Below are positions 49,621 to 58,934 of a stretch of DNA of 64,000 nt, in pieces; the first letter of the stretch is position 1, and every line of letters starts with the position of its first letter. The notes under the pieces are model-generated. The model was given only the letters and a program-made list of their open reading frames with translations, ran no database searches and was not told the origin of the DNA. A program made the translations under genes and the position numbers. This DNA is from Planctomycetota bacterium (GTDB lineage Bacteria > Planctomycetota > Planctomycetia > Pirellulales > Lacipirellulaceae): positions 1 to 64,000 of the forward strand of contig JAJDED010000021.1 of the NCBI GenBank assembly GCA_029259915.1, given 5' to 3'.

Positions 49621-50658
49621 TCACTCGACTTCGCCGCGATAAATGCGTTGGCGGAGCGGGTTGCGGCTGCTGGTGAAGGGGCCTTCGGTGGGGTCGTCGG
49701 CTAGTGCGGCGATCATCATTTGCAGCTTGGCGTCGCAATCGTCGGCGTAATGGACCAACAGCGCCTCGGGCGTCATCGGCGGCTTGGGCGAACCCCACTC
49801 GGGCAGCCGTTGATGGGCGATGACGATGTGCTCCAGCCGTAGCAGCTTTTCCTCGTCGAGCGGATGTTCGAGCGCCGTTTCGCGAATGATGTCGCGTCCC
49901 TGCAAGATATGCCCTACCAGCGAACCGGCGGGCGTGTATTCGGCGCCGCCGGGTGTCATGGTCAACTCGCGCAACTTGCCGATATCGTGCAACACGCCGC
50001 CCACCACCACCAATCCCTTGTCGAGCGGTGGCTGCATGTCGGGATACATGTCGATGTATTTGTCGGCCAGGTACTCGCAAGTTTTAGCAACGGAAAGAAC
50101 GTGTTCCAAAAAGCCGCCGACGTGTGCGTGATGGTTGTGCTTTGCAGCTGCCAGGAGCAGCAACGTTTCGCGGTGCTCTTGAAGAATCGCTAGCACAAAT
50201 TCGACAAGTTGTTCGTCTTCGGTCGATTGCTTGACTAAATCGGTAAGCTCGTCGAACATTTGCACCGGATCGAATCGCGATTGGGGCAAACACATGGCTG
50301 GGTCGAAACCCTCGGCTTCGTCGTCGGGGGTGATGGCGCGAATTTTGCGAATTTCCAACTGCGGGCCGTAGTTGGTTTCGCGATACTGGGCCCGGAGTTT
50401 ATAAAATTCGCCGACGGTCCATTGTTCGCGACAAGCGATCGACCAGGTGGTGTCGTTCCAAATCGGAAAACTCACTTCTCGCTTGGAATCGCGAAACGCC
50501 ACGCGAAAATAGGGCTTGCCGTCGCGTGTGGTCAGCTCCTCCTTGGCTGAGAGGAGGGCAAAAAATTCGGCCTCTTGACCGGGCGTCAACTCCGACAGGG
50601 GAACCAAATCTGACGACTTCGAGCCGCTTCCGAACAGAGAAGTTTGTGCGCTGGACAT
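49621..50658 (-). CDS. HD-domain 3'-5' exoribonuclease, YhaM-like
   Basis: A 345-residue protein with an N-terminal OB-fold nucleic-acid-binding part (about 20-105) and an HD-superfamily phosphohydrolase part (about 145-315). The metal ligands are seen in HNHHAHVGGFLEHVLSVAKT, VVGGVLHDIGKLREL (HD) and EHIVIAHQRLPEWGSPKPPM. This architecture matches YhaM/CBF1 exonucleases that degrade single-stranded RNA or DNA. ATG 50658 is preferred over TTG 50667. The gene is convergent with the DUF4261 gene. Confidence 0.9.
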   Translation of the reverse strand: MSSAQTSLFGSGSKSSDLVPLSELTPGQEAEFFALLSAKEELTTRDGKPYFRVAFRDSKREVSFPIWNDTTWSIACREQWTVGEFYKLRAQYRETNYGPQLEIRKIRAITPDDEAEGFDPAMCLPQSRFDPVQMFDELTDLVKQSTEDEQLVEFVLAILQEHRETLLLLAAAKHNHHAHVGGFLEHVLSVAKTCEYLADKYIDMYPDMQPPLDKGLVVVGGVLHDIGKLRELTMTPGGAEYTPAGSLVGHILQGRDIIRETALEHPLDEEKLLRLEHIVIAHQRLPEWGSPKPPMTPEALLVHYADDCDAKLQMMIAALADDPTEGPFTSSRNPLRQRIYRGEVE

Positions 50659-50733
50659 GGTGTCCAATTGTAACGCATTCTTTCAAAGAAGAAAGTAATT
50701 GCTACCGCTTGCGGTTTAGCGAGCTAGAAGAAA

Positions 50734-50780
50734 CGAAAAAAGCCGCTCACGGCACCAAACGAGGGTACTGCAAGCGGCTC
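50734..50780 (-). terminator. Intrinsic terminator of tRNA-Cys
   Basis: On the minus strand GAGCCGCTT (50780-50772) pairs with GTGAGCGGCT region ending at 50741, followed by a run of T (50740-50735). It lies 11 bp beyond the tRNA 3' end. Confidence 0.8.
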
Positions 50781-50790
50781 ACCAATGGAG

Positions 50791-50862
50791 AGGCGCCGGC
50801 CGGATTCGAACCGGCGATGTCGGATTTGCAATCCGATGCCTTAGCCACTTGGCCACGGCGCC
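50791..50862 (-). tRNA. tRNA-Cys (anticodon GCA)
   Basis: Minus-strand 72-nt cloverleaf: acceptor GGCGCCG/CGGCGCC, D arm GCC..GGC, anticodon stem TCGGA/TCCGA with loop TTGCAAA, T arm GCCGG TTCGAAT CCGGC, discriminator T (U73, as normal for tRNA-Cys). No encoded CCA; followed by an intrinsic terminator. Confidence 0.96.
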
Positions 50863-51211
50863 ATTAATCAGGGTTACGAAAAAAAGGGTTCAATAAAACA
50901 GGGTTACCAACCTCATATTCGGCGAGGCTGCCAGTCGTCTTGAATATCAAACCTCGGAGAACTGAAGTCCCTGTTGGTAAACCTAAGTAATCAGCTGATT
51001 TCGGTCAAGTGCAGGCTATTTGCCGAATGGAAAAACCTGGTAGGTTGCGAGAAGTTTAACGCTTGGGGCCGACCCGTCGAGCGGCGCTTATTCCACTGGA
51101 GATACCGGCAATAGCGATTCGATGCTAGATATATTGCGTAGGTCACAACAAGTTTTCCGACAAACTGACTCCGCCAAATGGTTTGGATAATTCATCAGGG
51201 AGGAACCGCTC
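50863..51211. other. Intergenic region between divergent tRNA-Cys and a small gene
   Basis: There is no gene. The motif AGGGTTACCAAC (50909-50920) and a near-complement GTTGGTAAACCT (about 50993-51004) could form a long-range stem. Otherwise nothing recognisable was found, apart from GGGAGGA before the ATG at 51212. Confidence 0.4.
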
Positions 51212-51550
51212 ATGCTCAGCACGATCGTCGCGTTGTTTCGTTCGCAGCCAACTGCCAAAATTGAGGCCCTTGCGCGACAAATCGTGGATCTGAGTGTGGA
51301 GGAAATCTCGCGGCTAGTCGCCCATCAGACAGACAGGATGTCGCTGGCTGAGGCTCGCGGCTACGTGCGGGCAAGATCTTCTGTGCTGGTGCGTTGCAAA
51401 TCCTGGCAGATAATCGCTCGGCATCCGGATGCCTCGCCGCTCTGGAATGATGCGATCGTTCGCCGTGCAACCGAGCTTGTGGTGCCATTGGTGTTGCGTC
51501 GAGTGGGTACGGGCCTTCCGCAATCTTTGCCAAACCGTTTGGCAGCGTAG
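51212..51550 (+). CDS. Small hypothetical protein
   Basis: A 112-residue, Arg- and Ala-rich, mostly helical protein (IEALARQIVDLSVEEISRLV, MSLAEARGYVRARSSVLVRC). It has a strong GGGAGGA Shine-Dalgarno 8 bases before ATG, which supports real translation. No family is recognised. It is followed after 27 bp by a second small gene of similar composition and may form an operon with it. Confidence 0.65.
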   Translation: MLSTIVALFRSQPTAKIEALARQIVDLSVEEISRLVAHQTDRMSLAEARGYVRARSSVLVRCKSWQIIARHPDASPLWNDAIVRRATELVVPLVLRRVGTGLPQSLPNRLAA

Positions 51551-51577
51551 CCGGTTTTCTCAGGAGCCAAGAAAGTT

Positions 51578-51910
51578 ATGGACACGAGCGAATATCCATC
51601 GCTGCCCGATCTGGCCCAGGTTCACGCTCGACTGGCTGCCAATAGTCGCCGCGTCCACTCGGTTGTAGAAGCTTTTCTCGACGGGATCGAGCGTCTGTTT
51701 TCCGCTGCGTCGAGTGGCGACTGGGAAGCAATCGCGCAGGCGTCGCGCTATTTGGCCAAGCAAGATCCGGACCAAGTTGATAAAGAAGTGATTTCCCAGG
51801 CGCGCCGCGTTTGCGACGAATTGGCCCAAGCCCGATCACGCACCAAGCAGCCCAAGCATCTCAGCAAGCTTTTGGCAGCATGCCGGACGGTGCGAAAACA
51901 TCGTCGGTGA
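51578..51910 (+). CDS. Small hypothetical helical protein
   Basis: A 110-residue protein of helical, charged composition (LAQVHARLAANSRRVHSVVE, WEAIAQASRYLAKQDPDQVD). It resembles a short response-regulator-like phosphotransfer or four-helix layout only in general shape; no motif supports either. AGGAG lies upstream (CAGGAGCC). It is convergent with the SulP gene with a 2-bp gap. Confidence 0.62.
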   Translation: MDTSEYPSLPDLAQVHARLAANSRRVHSVVEAFLDGIERLFSAASSGDWEAIAQASRYLAKQDPDQVDKEVISQARRVCDELAQARSRTKQPKHLSKLLAACRTVRKHRR

Positions 51911-51912
51911 GC

Positions 51913-53928
51913 TTAAAGGGCGTCAGCCAACTCTCTCTGCTTCGGAACGATTTCTGAGGCACCGTTTCCATTTTCTCGGTGAAAGTTGGCATGTAGGGTA
52001 TCCCAGTCGATGACCAATGTACCCCCCGTTGTTTCGTGCTGCTTGCCCCAATTTACGAGAAGGTCCAGACAAGCGTGGTCGATGTAATCTAGGTGCTCGA
52101 AATCTACATGCAATTCGACATCGTCTGGCACGCGCTCTAGCTCTTCGGCTAGAACTGGGAGCCGAATGAATGTTGCTGCGCCTTCGAGACTTAAGACAGC
52201 TTTGTGATTTGATTGGTCAACATCTAAATTCACGACCAAGTGCGAAAACGTGTATAGAAGTTTTGCTGCGGATAATCCAATTCCGGCTAGTACACCCGTC
52301 AGCAGATCAGTGCAGACGATTGTTCCAACGGTCGCGGCATAGATAACGACTTCTCCCCAACCATACTGCCCGAGCTCACGAATCGCCTTGAAGTTGATCA
52401 ATTTGTAGCCAATGTAGACTAGCATGGCCGCCAAGGCCGCCGTGGGGATCATACGCAGCATGAAGGCTAACATCGAGACGAAGACCAATAGCCATACTCC
52501 GTGCAGAATTGTTGCAAGCCGAGTTTTGCCGCCGGCTTCGATATTGGCCGAACTGCGAACAATGACACCAGTCATCGGCAGCGCACCGAGCAGACCACAC
52601 ACCATGTTTCCCAAACCCTGCGCGACCAGTTCCTTGTTGTAATCTGTACGCATGTCCGACTGCATCTGATCGACCGCCGTAGCGCAGAGCAGTGTTTCGG
52701 CACTCGCCACCACCGCCAGTACAAGGCCTGCTTGAAAGACAATACTCAGGGGAATTGATTGGAGCACGGTGAGCGATGGGAAGTGGATTTCGCTCCATAA
52801 GTTGTCAGGGACTTCCACGTAGAGCACGGGCAGTTTTAGAACTGCTGCCACAACCGTCGCAAGCACCACGGCCACAAGTGGTGCGGGGACCAGCTTCAGT
52901 CGCGTGGGGACAAACGCCTTCCAGAGCAGCAACGCCAAGACCGTCAACATGCCGATCTTGGCCGCCCAGTCATGGTTCTTTAATTCGGCGAGAACTTTTT
53001 CCAAGTTGTGTTGAATGGCTGCCTGGGATGATCTCACTCGCTCGGCTTGTCCCTGTTGAAGATCACGGATCGATAGCCGTGTTTGCTCCAGCGACAGCTG
53101 CGTTGCTTCGTTCAGCTCTGCAGGATTGCGTACCGTTTGAGTGACGCCCCGAGCATCCAGTTGTTCAATCAAAGCGGTAAGGCGAACCAAGAGTTCCTGT
53201 TGCCTCGTTGCTAGCGGCTCGAGTAGCGACTTATCCGGGAGTAGCGGTGTCTGGCGATGTGCCGTATCGGTAGGATCCACGTTTTGGAACGTACTCGGGA
53301 TCAGCTCGGCCACCAACTCGCGATGCTGTATCTGTTGTTCGTGTAACATCCCAAACTGCTGAAGCAGATCCCGCCGCGCGGTTCGCTCCTCGACGGTACT
53401 TAACTCGGGTATTGGAAGCCCCTTCTGGATGGCTTCGGGAATCGATAACAGGTTTTCAATTCCACTGCCCTTGGGAGCATCGTCGACCATGACATGAAAC
53501 TGGCTTGATAAAATCAGCACTCCGATTCCTGCCAACATGCCGTGGATCACTGCCGGTGAAACAGCTCGGAACCAACGACCGTACCGCAACACTCCCGCGA
53601 TCAACTGCAGGGCGCCACCGATCAACACGGCAAACCCAAGAACCTCTAGCCCGTGATTCTGGACCAGATCGAAGACAATAACCGTCAACCCGGCCGCAGG
53701 TCCACTCACCTGAAGCGGGGCCCCGGCAATCCAACCGACAACAAGGCCACCGACGATTCCAGTGATCAAACCGGCGGCAACCGGAACACCTGACGCAATG
53801 GCAATTCCCATGCAGAGCGGCAGAGCTACCAGGAAGACCACAACCGAAGCCAGAAAGTCTTGTCTTGGAGACGAAAGCAGACCAGTAGGGCCTGCGCTAT
53901 TATTCGAAGTCTTGGTATGGAGATTCAT
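51913..53928 (-). CDS. SulP family anion transporter with STAS domain and long soluble insert
   Basis: A 671-residue membrane transporter. The N-terminal SulP core (DFLASVVVFLVALPLCMGIA, QVSGPAAGLTVIVFDLV) and later helices (ALPMTGVIVRSSANIEAGGK, AALAAMLVYIGYKLI) are typical, as is the C-terminal STAS domain (about 560-650). Between two core helices lies an unusual soluble insert of about 170 residues (about 148-321), rich in Gln, Glu and Leu and probably coiled coil. The carbonic anhydrase gene 45 bp upstream suggests bicarbonate transport, as in BicA, but sulfate or another anion is possible. ATG 53928 is preferred over TTG 53949. Confidence 0.9.
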   Translation of the reverse strand: MNLHTKTSNNSAGPTGLLSSPRQDFLASVVVFLVALPLCMGIAIASGVPVAAGLITGIVGGLVVGWIAGAPLQVSGPAAGLTVIVFDLVQNHGLEVLGFAVLIGGALQLIAGVLRYGRWFRAVSPAVIHGMLAGIGVLILSSQFHVMVDDAPKGSGIENLLSIPEAIQKGLPIPELSTVEERTARRDLLQQFGMLHEQQIQHRELVAELIPSTFQNVDPTDTAHRQTPLLPDKSLLEPLATRQQELLVRLTALIEQLDARGVTQTVRNPAELNEATQLSLEQTRLSIRDLQQGQAERVRSSQAAIQHNLEKVLAELKNHDWAAKIGMLTVLALLLWKAFVPTRLKLVPAPLVAVVLATVVAAVLKLPVLYVEVPDNLWSEIHFPSLTVLQSIPLSIVFQAGLVLAVVASAETLLCATAVDQMQSDMRTDYNKELVAQGLGNMVCGLLGALPMTGVIVRSSANIEAGGKTRLATILHGVWLLVFVSMLAFMLRMIPTAALAAMLVYIGYKLINFKAIRELGQYGWGEVVIYAATVGTIVCTDLLTGVLAGIGLSAAKLLYTFSHLVVNLDVDQSNHKAVLSLEGAATFIRLPVLAEELERVPDDVELHVDFEHLDYIDHACLDLLVNWGKQHETTGGTLVIDWDTLHANFHRENGNGASEIVPKQRELADAL

Positions 53929-53973
53929 TTTTCTATCCAGAAAATGCAATTGTAGAATTGATGGCTTGGCACC

Positions 53974-54639
53974 CTAAATAGGTGGCAACTCGCGGGCGGA
54001 CGGGAGGACCGTAGAGCTTGTTCCTTCGATTGCGAGAAATTGATTCTCGTTCGGTCTGTAGCTAAACACTTGCCCTGTCTCGAACTTGTACACCCAGCCA
54101 TGAAGATCTAGTTCGCTTCTAGCAAGAGCCGCGACAACGGTTGGGTGCGTTCGCAGGTGCTCTAGCTGGACAAGCACATTTTCTTCCACCGTCGCCATCA
54201 GCCGCGCGGCAGCATCGGTGACATGCGCGTAATTCTCGGTAATGATTAGATACGTCGACTCCGCATGACCAAGCCACGATCGAACGGCGGGAAGCTTTGC
54301 CAGTTGTGACTGATCCAGCAATCCTCCCATCGCTCCACAATGGGAATGACCGCAAATCACGATATCTTTGACTCCAAGCACACTCACGGCATACTCGATC
54401 GTCGCGGCTTCGCCACCTTCGGCTAATCCGTAGGGAGGAACAATGTTTCCGGCGTTTCGCAGTATGAATAGCTCCCCCGGTTCGGTCTGGGTGAGCATGT
54501 TGGGATTGATGCGGGAATCGGAGCAGGTGATGAACAAAGCCAGCGGCTTTTGGCCCTCTACCAGCCCTTCAAACATACGCTGTTTGGAACTGAAAACTCC
54601 ATCCTGAAACCGGTGTATCCCTTGAACGAGCTTTTGCAT
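53974..54639 (-). CDS. Beta-class carbonic anhydrase
   Basis: A 221-residue zinc enzyme interconverting CO2 and bicarbonate. Zinc and catalytic residues are seen in [17 protein letters not shown] (Cys, Asp-Arg dyad) and [20 protein letters not shown] (His and Cys). It begins [20 protein letters not shown], as beta-CAs do; the frame extends upstream, but the extra 39 residues are hydrophobic and unlike the family. It lies just upstream of the SulP gene on the same strand, so transport and hydration of inorganic carbon are probably coupled. Confidence 0.94.
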   Translation of the reverse strand: MQKLVQGIHRFQDGVFSSKQRMFEGLVEGQKPLALFITCSDSRINPNMLTQTEPGELFILRNAGNIVPPYGLAEGGEAATIEYAVSVLGVKDIVICGHSHCGAMGGLLDQSQLAKLPAVRSWLGHAESTYLIITENYAHVTDAAARLMATVEENVLVQLEHLRTHPTVVAALARSELDLHGWVYKFETGQVFSYRPNENQFLAIEGTSSTVLPSARELPPI

Positions 54640-54842
54640 AAGTAGGATTTCCACTGTCTGTGCCAACACGCAAACAATTTCTAAAAAAAAGGAAATCTCA
54701 GCGGCGTAACTGGCATAGCTATTTGTGGTAGTAAGTGAATCTGACTGAGGACACATCTGCCGAGACTAATAGTCTCCGTAGGCGCGTAATCATACAAGAT
54801 GGCCCAAATCAGGAGAACGATAATTAGAGAGTGTGCCGCATC

Positions 54843-55232
54843 TCAAATCAGCAGAGGCGCACGGAGACCATTAGCTAGATGATGGCCAATTATCGCATGG
54901 AAGCGTTCGGCGGTTGAAGCGATTGAAGAGAGCCGATTGTTCTTCTCAGAAAACCAAACTGTGCCTCGATGGCGTCGATCGTTCAAGCGACCCTGAACCG
55001 TCCGGCAATCTAGTAGTTCTTTCTCAGATCTCTGCCCCTCTTCATTGCAGGGGCATTCCGCCTCAGTCGATTCCGCCCATGCAAAAGCGGCAACATGAGG
55101 AATCGGCAACAAGATGAAGGCGCAGAGAAAGATCGGCACAGGAACGAGCCGCGATGAAATCAGCCGTGTTGTCGAACGAACTCTCACTGCTAGCAACGCC
55201 TTCTGTCCGGAACTTTGAGAATCTGTCCGCAA
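54843..55232 (-). CDS. Possible small secreted protein
   Basis: A 129-residue frame with a basic start and a hydrophobic stretch (LVPVPIFLCAFILLPIPHVA, about 28-50) ending AFAWA, which looks like a signal peptide. The mature part has a CPC motif (ECPCNEEGQRSEKELL) and a C-terminal GHHLANGLRAPLL. No family can be named with certainty. No strong ribosome binding site was seen. The true start may be later, at a codon closer to the signal peptide. Confidence 0.5.
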   Translation of the reverse strand: MRTDSQSSGQKALLAVRVRSTTRLISSRLVPVPIFLCAFILLPIPHVAAFAWAESTEAECPCNEEGQRSEKELLDCRTVQGRLNDRRHRGTVWFSEKNNRLSSIASTAERFHAIIGHHLANGLRAPLLI

Positions 55233-55386
55233 CCCTAGTTGGGTAACAGAATCTGGAATGAGCGAGAATTGTAAGAGAATCTTACAGGTGTGTCAAAGCC
55301 ACACTCAACCTCGGAATAGAGGATCTTATTCTACTTGCGCTGCGAGTGAATATCGCTAATAAAATCGTGCCCCCGAGAAAAGAAGC

Positions 55387-55785
55387 CTACCGATAGATGG
55401 TATACGGATACGAATAGTAGACGATCGGGCGATCACTACGGTAGGTGATGAATGGGCTTCTGCCCGAGCGCATCCATGAGAGCGTGTGTACCGAGGTAAA
55501 TGGAATCGCTACCGCCGGCGGACGATTCGGCGTGAGGCCGTGTCGTCTGAGCGCTTCTAGCCGAGCCATGCGTTGCTGGGCTCGCATCTGTGATTTTCGC
55601 TGGGAGATCGATCTTTTCTCAACCGTCGGCGTGGTAGGGCCATAGTACCAGGAATCGGCCTGGCCTTCTTTCGCGGCAGGAACATTTTCGCCGTTCTGGG
55701 CATATACGTTGGCGGATTTGCCCAGCCCCTGAGCAAGAAAGATGGCGACTAATGAAAACACGGAAAATTTAGTCGTACGGCTCAT
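55387..55785 (-). CDS. Small secreted hypothetical protein
   Basis: A 132-residue protein starting MSRTTKFSVFSLVAIFLAQG with a signal peptide (cleavage near ANVYAQ). The mature chain is basic in the middle (SISQRKSQMRAQQRMARLEA) and ends with a Tyr/Pro/Ser-rich tail (YRSDRPIVYYSYPYTIYR). This tail resembles surface-exposed low-complexity ends of some planctomycete proteins. No domain is recognised. ATG 55785 is chosen since it puts the signal peptide first; upstream in-frame codons encode non-signal sequence. Confidence 0.62.
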   Translation of the reverse strand: MSRTTKFSVFSLVAIFLAQGLGKSANVYAQNGENVPAAKEGQADSWYYGPTTPTVEKRSISQRKSQMRAQQRMARLEALRRHGLTPNRPPAVAIPFTSVHTLSWMRSGRSPFITYRSDRPIVYYSYPYTIYR

Positions 55786-55998
55786 AAACGTTGCTCGATG
55801 CGATGAAAAAAAGAGGGGAATCTTTTTTAATCTCGGCACTCCAGAACAAAACCGATGAGTTGGATTCAGTCGGCTAGGCTGCAAAGAAGTCTCACTGTCC
55901 CGATCAGACTCTCTAGGTAAACTTTACGGGCAATTTTCTATTGGGAGCCCCAGCCACCTCGCTTCCGTTCAAAGAACGCGAAAGAAGCCATAGCACGC

Positions 55999-56056
55999 AT
56001 TTAGCCGCGATCTAACAGATCGCCGGGGCCTGCGATCTGTTAGATCGCGGCTAAAT
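55999..56056. repeat. Perfect 25-bp inverted repeat after uvrB
   Basis: Arms 55999-56023 (starting ATTTAGCCGCGATCTAACAG) and 56032-56056 are perfect reverse complements with an 8-nt loop. It lies 24 bp beyond the uvrB stop and could end transcription, but there is no T-run. A shortened relative (GCGATCTATAAGATCGCGGC) lies at 58700-58719, upstream of the transposase-like gene. Confidence 0.85.
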
Positions 56057-56079
56057 GAAAATCCATTTCTGTCGAAGCG

Positions 56080-58152
56080 CTAGGGGCTGCTCTTGGGCTT
56101 TGGCACGCGGCTGCTACTTTGCTTGCGATGCTTTCCGCGGCGCGATTTGCCCGCCGAACGATCTTTCACCAAGTCGACTGGTTGGCCTACTGATTCGCGC
56201 ATAGCCTCGATGCGGTCGCGGATGGCGGCAGCCCGCTCGAACTCCAGCGATTCGGAAGCAGCCAACATCTCCGATTCCAATTCGGAGATGTACTCCTCGG
56301 TGATGTATTGGATTTCTTCGGTGCGACCCACGGCAGCATTGGCCTGAACATGGGCGGCTGCCTCCGCTTCGATACCTCGGTGGATCGCCTTGCGGATCGT
56401 TTCCGGGGTGATGTCATGCTCGACATTATATTCTTGCTGCAACACGCGGCGACGTTCGGTTTCGTCCATCGCACGTTGCATGGAATCGGTCACCTTGTCG
56501 GCATAAAGAATGACTTTGGCATTCACATTGCGCGCCGCCCGGCCGATCGTTTGCATCAGCGAAGTTTCGCTGCGCAGGAATCCTTCCTTGTCGGCGTCCA
56601 GAATTGCCACCAATGACACCTCCGGCAAATCAAGCCCTTCGCGCAACAGATTGATGCCAACTAAGGCCTCGAATTTCCCCACGCGTAAGTCGCGTAGTAG
56701 CTCCACGCGCTCGAAAGCGTTCAACTCGCTATGCAACCATTTGCAAAGCACGCCCTGCTCGACAAAATAGTCGGCCAAATCTTCCGCCAGGCGTTTAGTG
56801 AGCGTGGTGACCAACACCCGTTCGCCGGCGGCGGCACGCTCGCGGATTTGCTCCAGCAAATGGGGCACCTGCCCCCGCGCGGGAACCACTTCGATCACCG
56901 GGTCCAACAATCCCGTGGGCCGGATGACTTGTTCGACAACCTCGCCGCCGGTCTGTCCGAGTTCGTATTTCCCCGGAGTGGCCGAGACGTAAACCACATT
57001 TTTGATTCGCTCTTGCCATTCCGCGAATTTGAGCGGGCGGTTGTCGAGCGCACTTGGCAAACGAAAACCGTGCTCCACGAGCGTTTCTTTTCGGCTCCGA
57101 TCTCCGGCATACATGGCCCCCACTTGCGAAACGGTTGCGTGCGATTCGTCGACAAACATCAAGAAATCTTTGGGGAAAAAATCGAAGAGCGTATACGGCG
57201 GTTCCCCCGCGGCGCGGCCACCGAGGATTCGGCTGTAGTTCTCCACTCCCGGGCAGTAGCCGACTTCGAGCATCATTTCCAAATCGAAACGCGTGCGCGC
57301 GTTCAAACGCTGCGCTTCCAGCAATCGCCCGTCGCTACGAAATTGTTCGAGTCGACCGGAAAGTTCCTTGCGAATTTCGTCGACGGCCCTTTCGATCCGT
57401 TCCTCGGGCAGCACAAAATGCTTGGCAGGATAGATAAAAACCTGTTCCAGCGAATCGATCACTTCGCCGGAGGTCGGATCGATAATCGAAAGCCGCTCGA
57501 TTTCGTCCCCCCAAAACTCGACACGGAAAGCAAACTCCTCGTACGACGGCCAAATCTCCACGCAATCGCCCCGCACGCGAAACTTGCCGCGGGCCGGGTC
57601 GGTGTCGTTTCGCTCATATTGAATATCGACCAACTTCGCCAGCACAACATCGCGGTCCAGATTCTGCCCCACCTGCAATCCGACCATCATCTGCTTGTAA
57701 TCTTCCGGCGAACCCAAACCGTAAATGCAAGAAACGCTCGCCACCACAATCACGTCGCGCCGACTTACCAACGCGCTGGTCGTTGCCAGACGCATTCGGT
57801 CGATCTCTTCGTTGATCGACGCATCTTTTTCGATGTAGATATCCCGTTGGGGAATGTATGCCTCTGGCTGGTAGTAATCGTAATAGCTGACAAAATAGCT
57901 AACTGCGTTTTGCGGAAAGAACTCTTTGAACTCCGAATACAACTGCGCGGCCAACGTCTTGTTGTGCGACAACACCAGCGTGGGACGCTGCACCTGCTGG
58001 ATGATGTTGGCCATTGTAAAGGTTTTGCCGCTACCGGTGACACCCATCAACACCTGCTCAAGCTGATCGTCGCGCAACCCGCGCACCAGCGCCTCGATCG
58101 CTTGCGGCTGGTCCCCCGCGGGTTCAAACGGTGCTTGAAGATTGAATTGCAT
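56080..58152 (-). CDS. uvrB: Excinuclease ABC subunit B
   Basis: The DNA damage-recognition helicase of nucleotide excision repair; it is loaded by UvrA and recruits UvrC. The 690-residue protein has Walker [15 protein letters not shown], the beta-hairpin region [20 protein letters not shown], helicase motifs ([59 protein letters not shown]) and a C-terminal UVR motif ([20 protein letters not shown]) that contacts UvrC. The tail is basic. It starts ATG 58152. Confidence 0.98.
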   Translation of the reverse strand: MQFNLQAPFEPAGDQPQAIEALVRGLRDDQLEQVLMGVTGSGKTFTMANIIQQVQRPTLVLSHNKTLAAQLYSEFKEFFPQNAVSYFVSYYDYYQPEAYIPQRDIYIEKDASINEEIDRMRLATTSALVSRRDVIVVASVSCIYGLGSPEDYKQMMVGLQVGQNLDRDVVLAKLVDIQYERNDTDPARGKFRVRGDCVEIWPSYEEFAFRVEFWGDEIERLSIIDPTSGEVIDSLEQVFIYPAKHFVLPEERIERAVDEIRKELSGRLEQFRSDGRLLEAQRLNARTRFDLEMMLEVGYCPGVENYSRILGGRAAGEPPYTLFDFFPKDFLMFVDESHATVSQVGAMYAGDRSRKETLVEHGFRLPSALDNRPLKFAEWQERIKNVVYVSATPGKYELGQTGGEVVEQVIRPTGLLDPVIEVVPARGQVPHLLEQIRERAAAGERVLVTTLTKRLAEDLADYFVEQGVLCKWLHSELNAFERVELLRDLRVGKFEALVGINLLREGLDLPEVSLVAILDADKEGFLRSETSLMQTIGRAARNVNAKVILYADKVTDSMQRAMDETERRRVLQQEYNVEHDITPETIRKAIHRGIEAEAAAHVQANAAVGRTEEIQYITEEYISELESEMLAASESLEFERAAAIRDRIEAMRESVGQPVDLVKDRSAGKSRRGKHRKQSSSRVPKPKSSP

Positions 58153-58327
58153 CTCTAATACATCGTGAAAAAGGTGTTCGAGGAAGAATGGTGCGTTTTG
58201 CTGATTGTATACTGATACCGCTGATGTAAAAATGGGGAGGCATGGAAAGCATCCATCGACAGAGCAGGTAGTCTTGGGTGTAGCCAGTGGGATTTTATGG
58301 GAACACTTTTTCTTCGGCTGAAAATAT

Positions 58328-58394
58328 CTCTCGCAAAGGCGCTAAGGCGCAAAGATCAGATACTTGCTCAAAATACTTCTCGCCTTTGCGAGAG
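58328..58394. repeat. Palindromic intergenic element, family A, copy 3
   Basis: The left arm (58328-58354) is identical over 27 bases to that of copy 2; the right arm keeps CGCCTTTGCGAGAG and the flank TTCTCCGAAAA of copy 1 but has lost part of the GCG unit. It lies upstream of uvrB in the 780-bp spacer. Confidence 0.85.
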
Positions 58395-58934
58395 TTCTCC
58401 GAAAAACCACGTAAAGGTAGTGGGGCAACGCCCTGTCTGTTACACACAGGTTGCAGCAGACTCCGTGTTCCAAGCCCGGAGGGCTGACCCATCCCTAGCC
58501 GGTGGTGTCAACCGCCGGATTGGATCGGCCAACTCCGGTAGGCCCAGAGGGCTGATACATCTGCCGATAGCCGTTTTTATGTCAGCCTTCCAGGCCTCAA
58601 AACAACATTTGCACGCTACCGGGTGACTTACGGCACCGGCTAGGGTTGTGCCAGCCCTTCGGGCGTATTCAGCCGTGATCTTGCGGATCGCTGACACCGG
58701 CGATCTATAAGATCGCGGCTAACTCCATAAAAATTGGTTGCCATGGAGCCCAAATACTGTAATTTGAAGCCTGATTTATTGCAGTAAAATAGAAAAAACC
58801 CCAAAAAAAGCTCACCAAGCGAATTTTTTGCGGCGGATTGGGCACTAAAATCTGGCTTTTCCTAACTAGGGGGGGGGATCCCCTGGAACTTCAGCATTCT
58901 TGCTGGCCGTCGGAAACGCGATAATTTCCAGGAT
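58395..58934. other. Repeat-rich spacer upstream of the transposase-like gene
   Basis: There is no coding frame with family features. It contains GGAGGGCTGACCCATC / AGAGGGCTGATACATC-type repeated units (about 58481-58500 and 58545-58562), CCGGTGGTGTCAACCGCCGG and ACCGGGTGACTTACGGCACC stretches, and the GCGATCTATAAGATCGC half-palindrome (58700-58716). A G-run of nine (58869-58877) lies close to the next gene's start. Confidence 0.5.

Noticed and set aside
55999..56056. Intrinsic terminator of uvrB
   Set aside because: The stem is excellent, but no T-run follows on either strand; listed as a repeat instead.
56731..58158. 475-codon open frame on + opposite uvrB
   Set aside because: It mirrors uvrB, a clear full-length gene; the translation has no domain and is rich in His and Arg as expected for an antisense frame.
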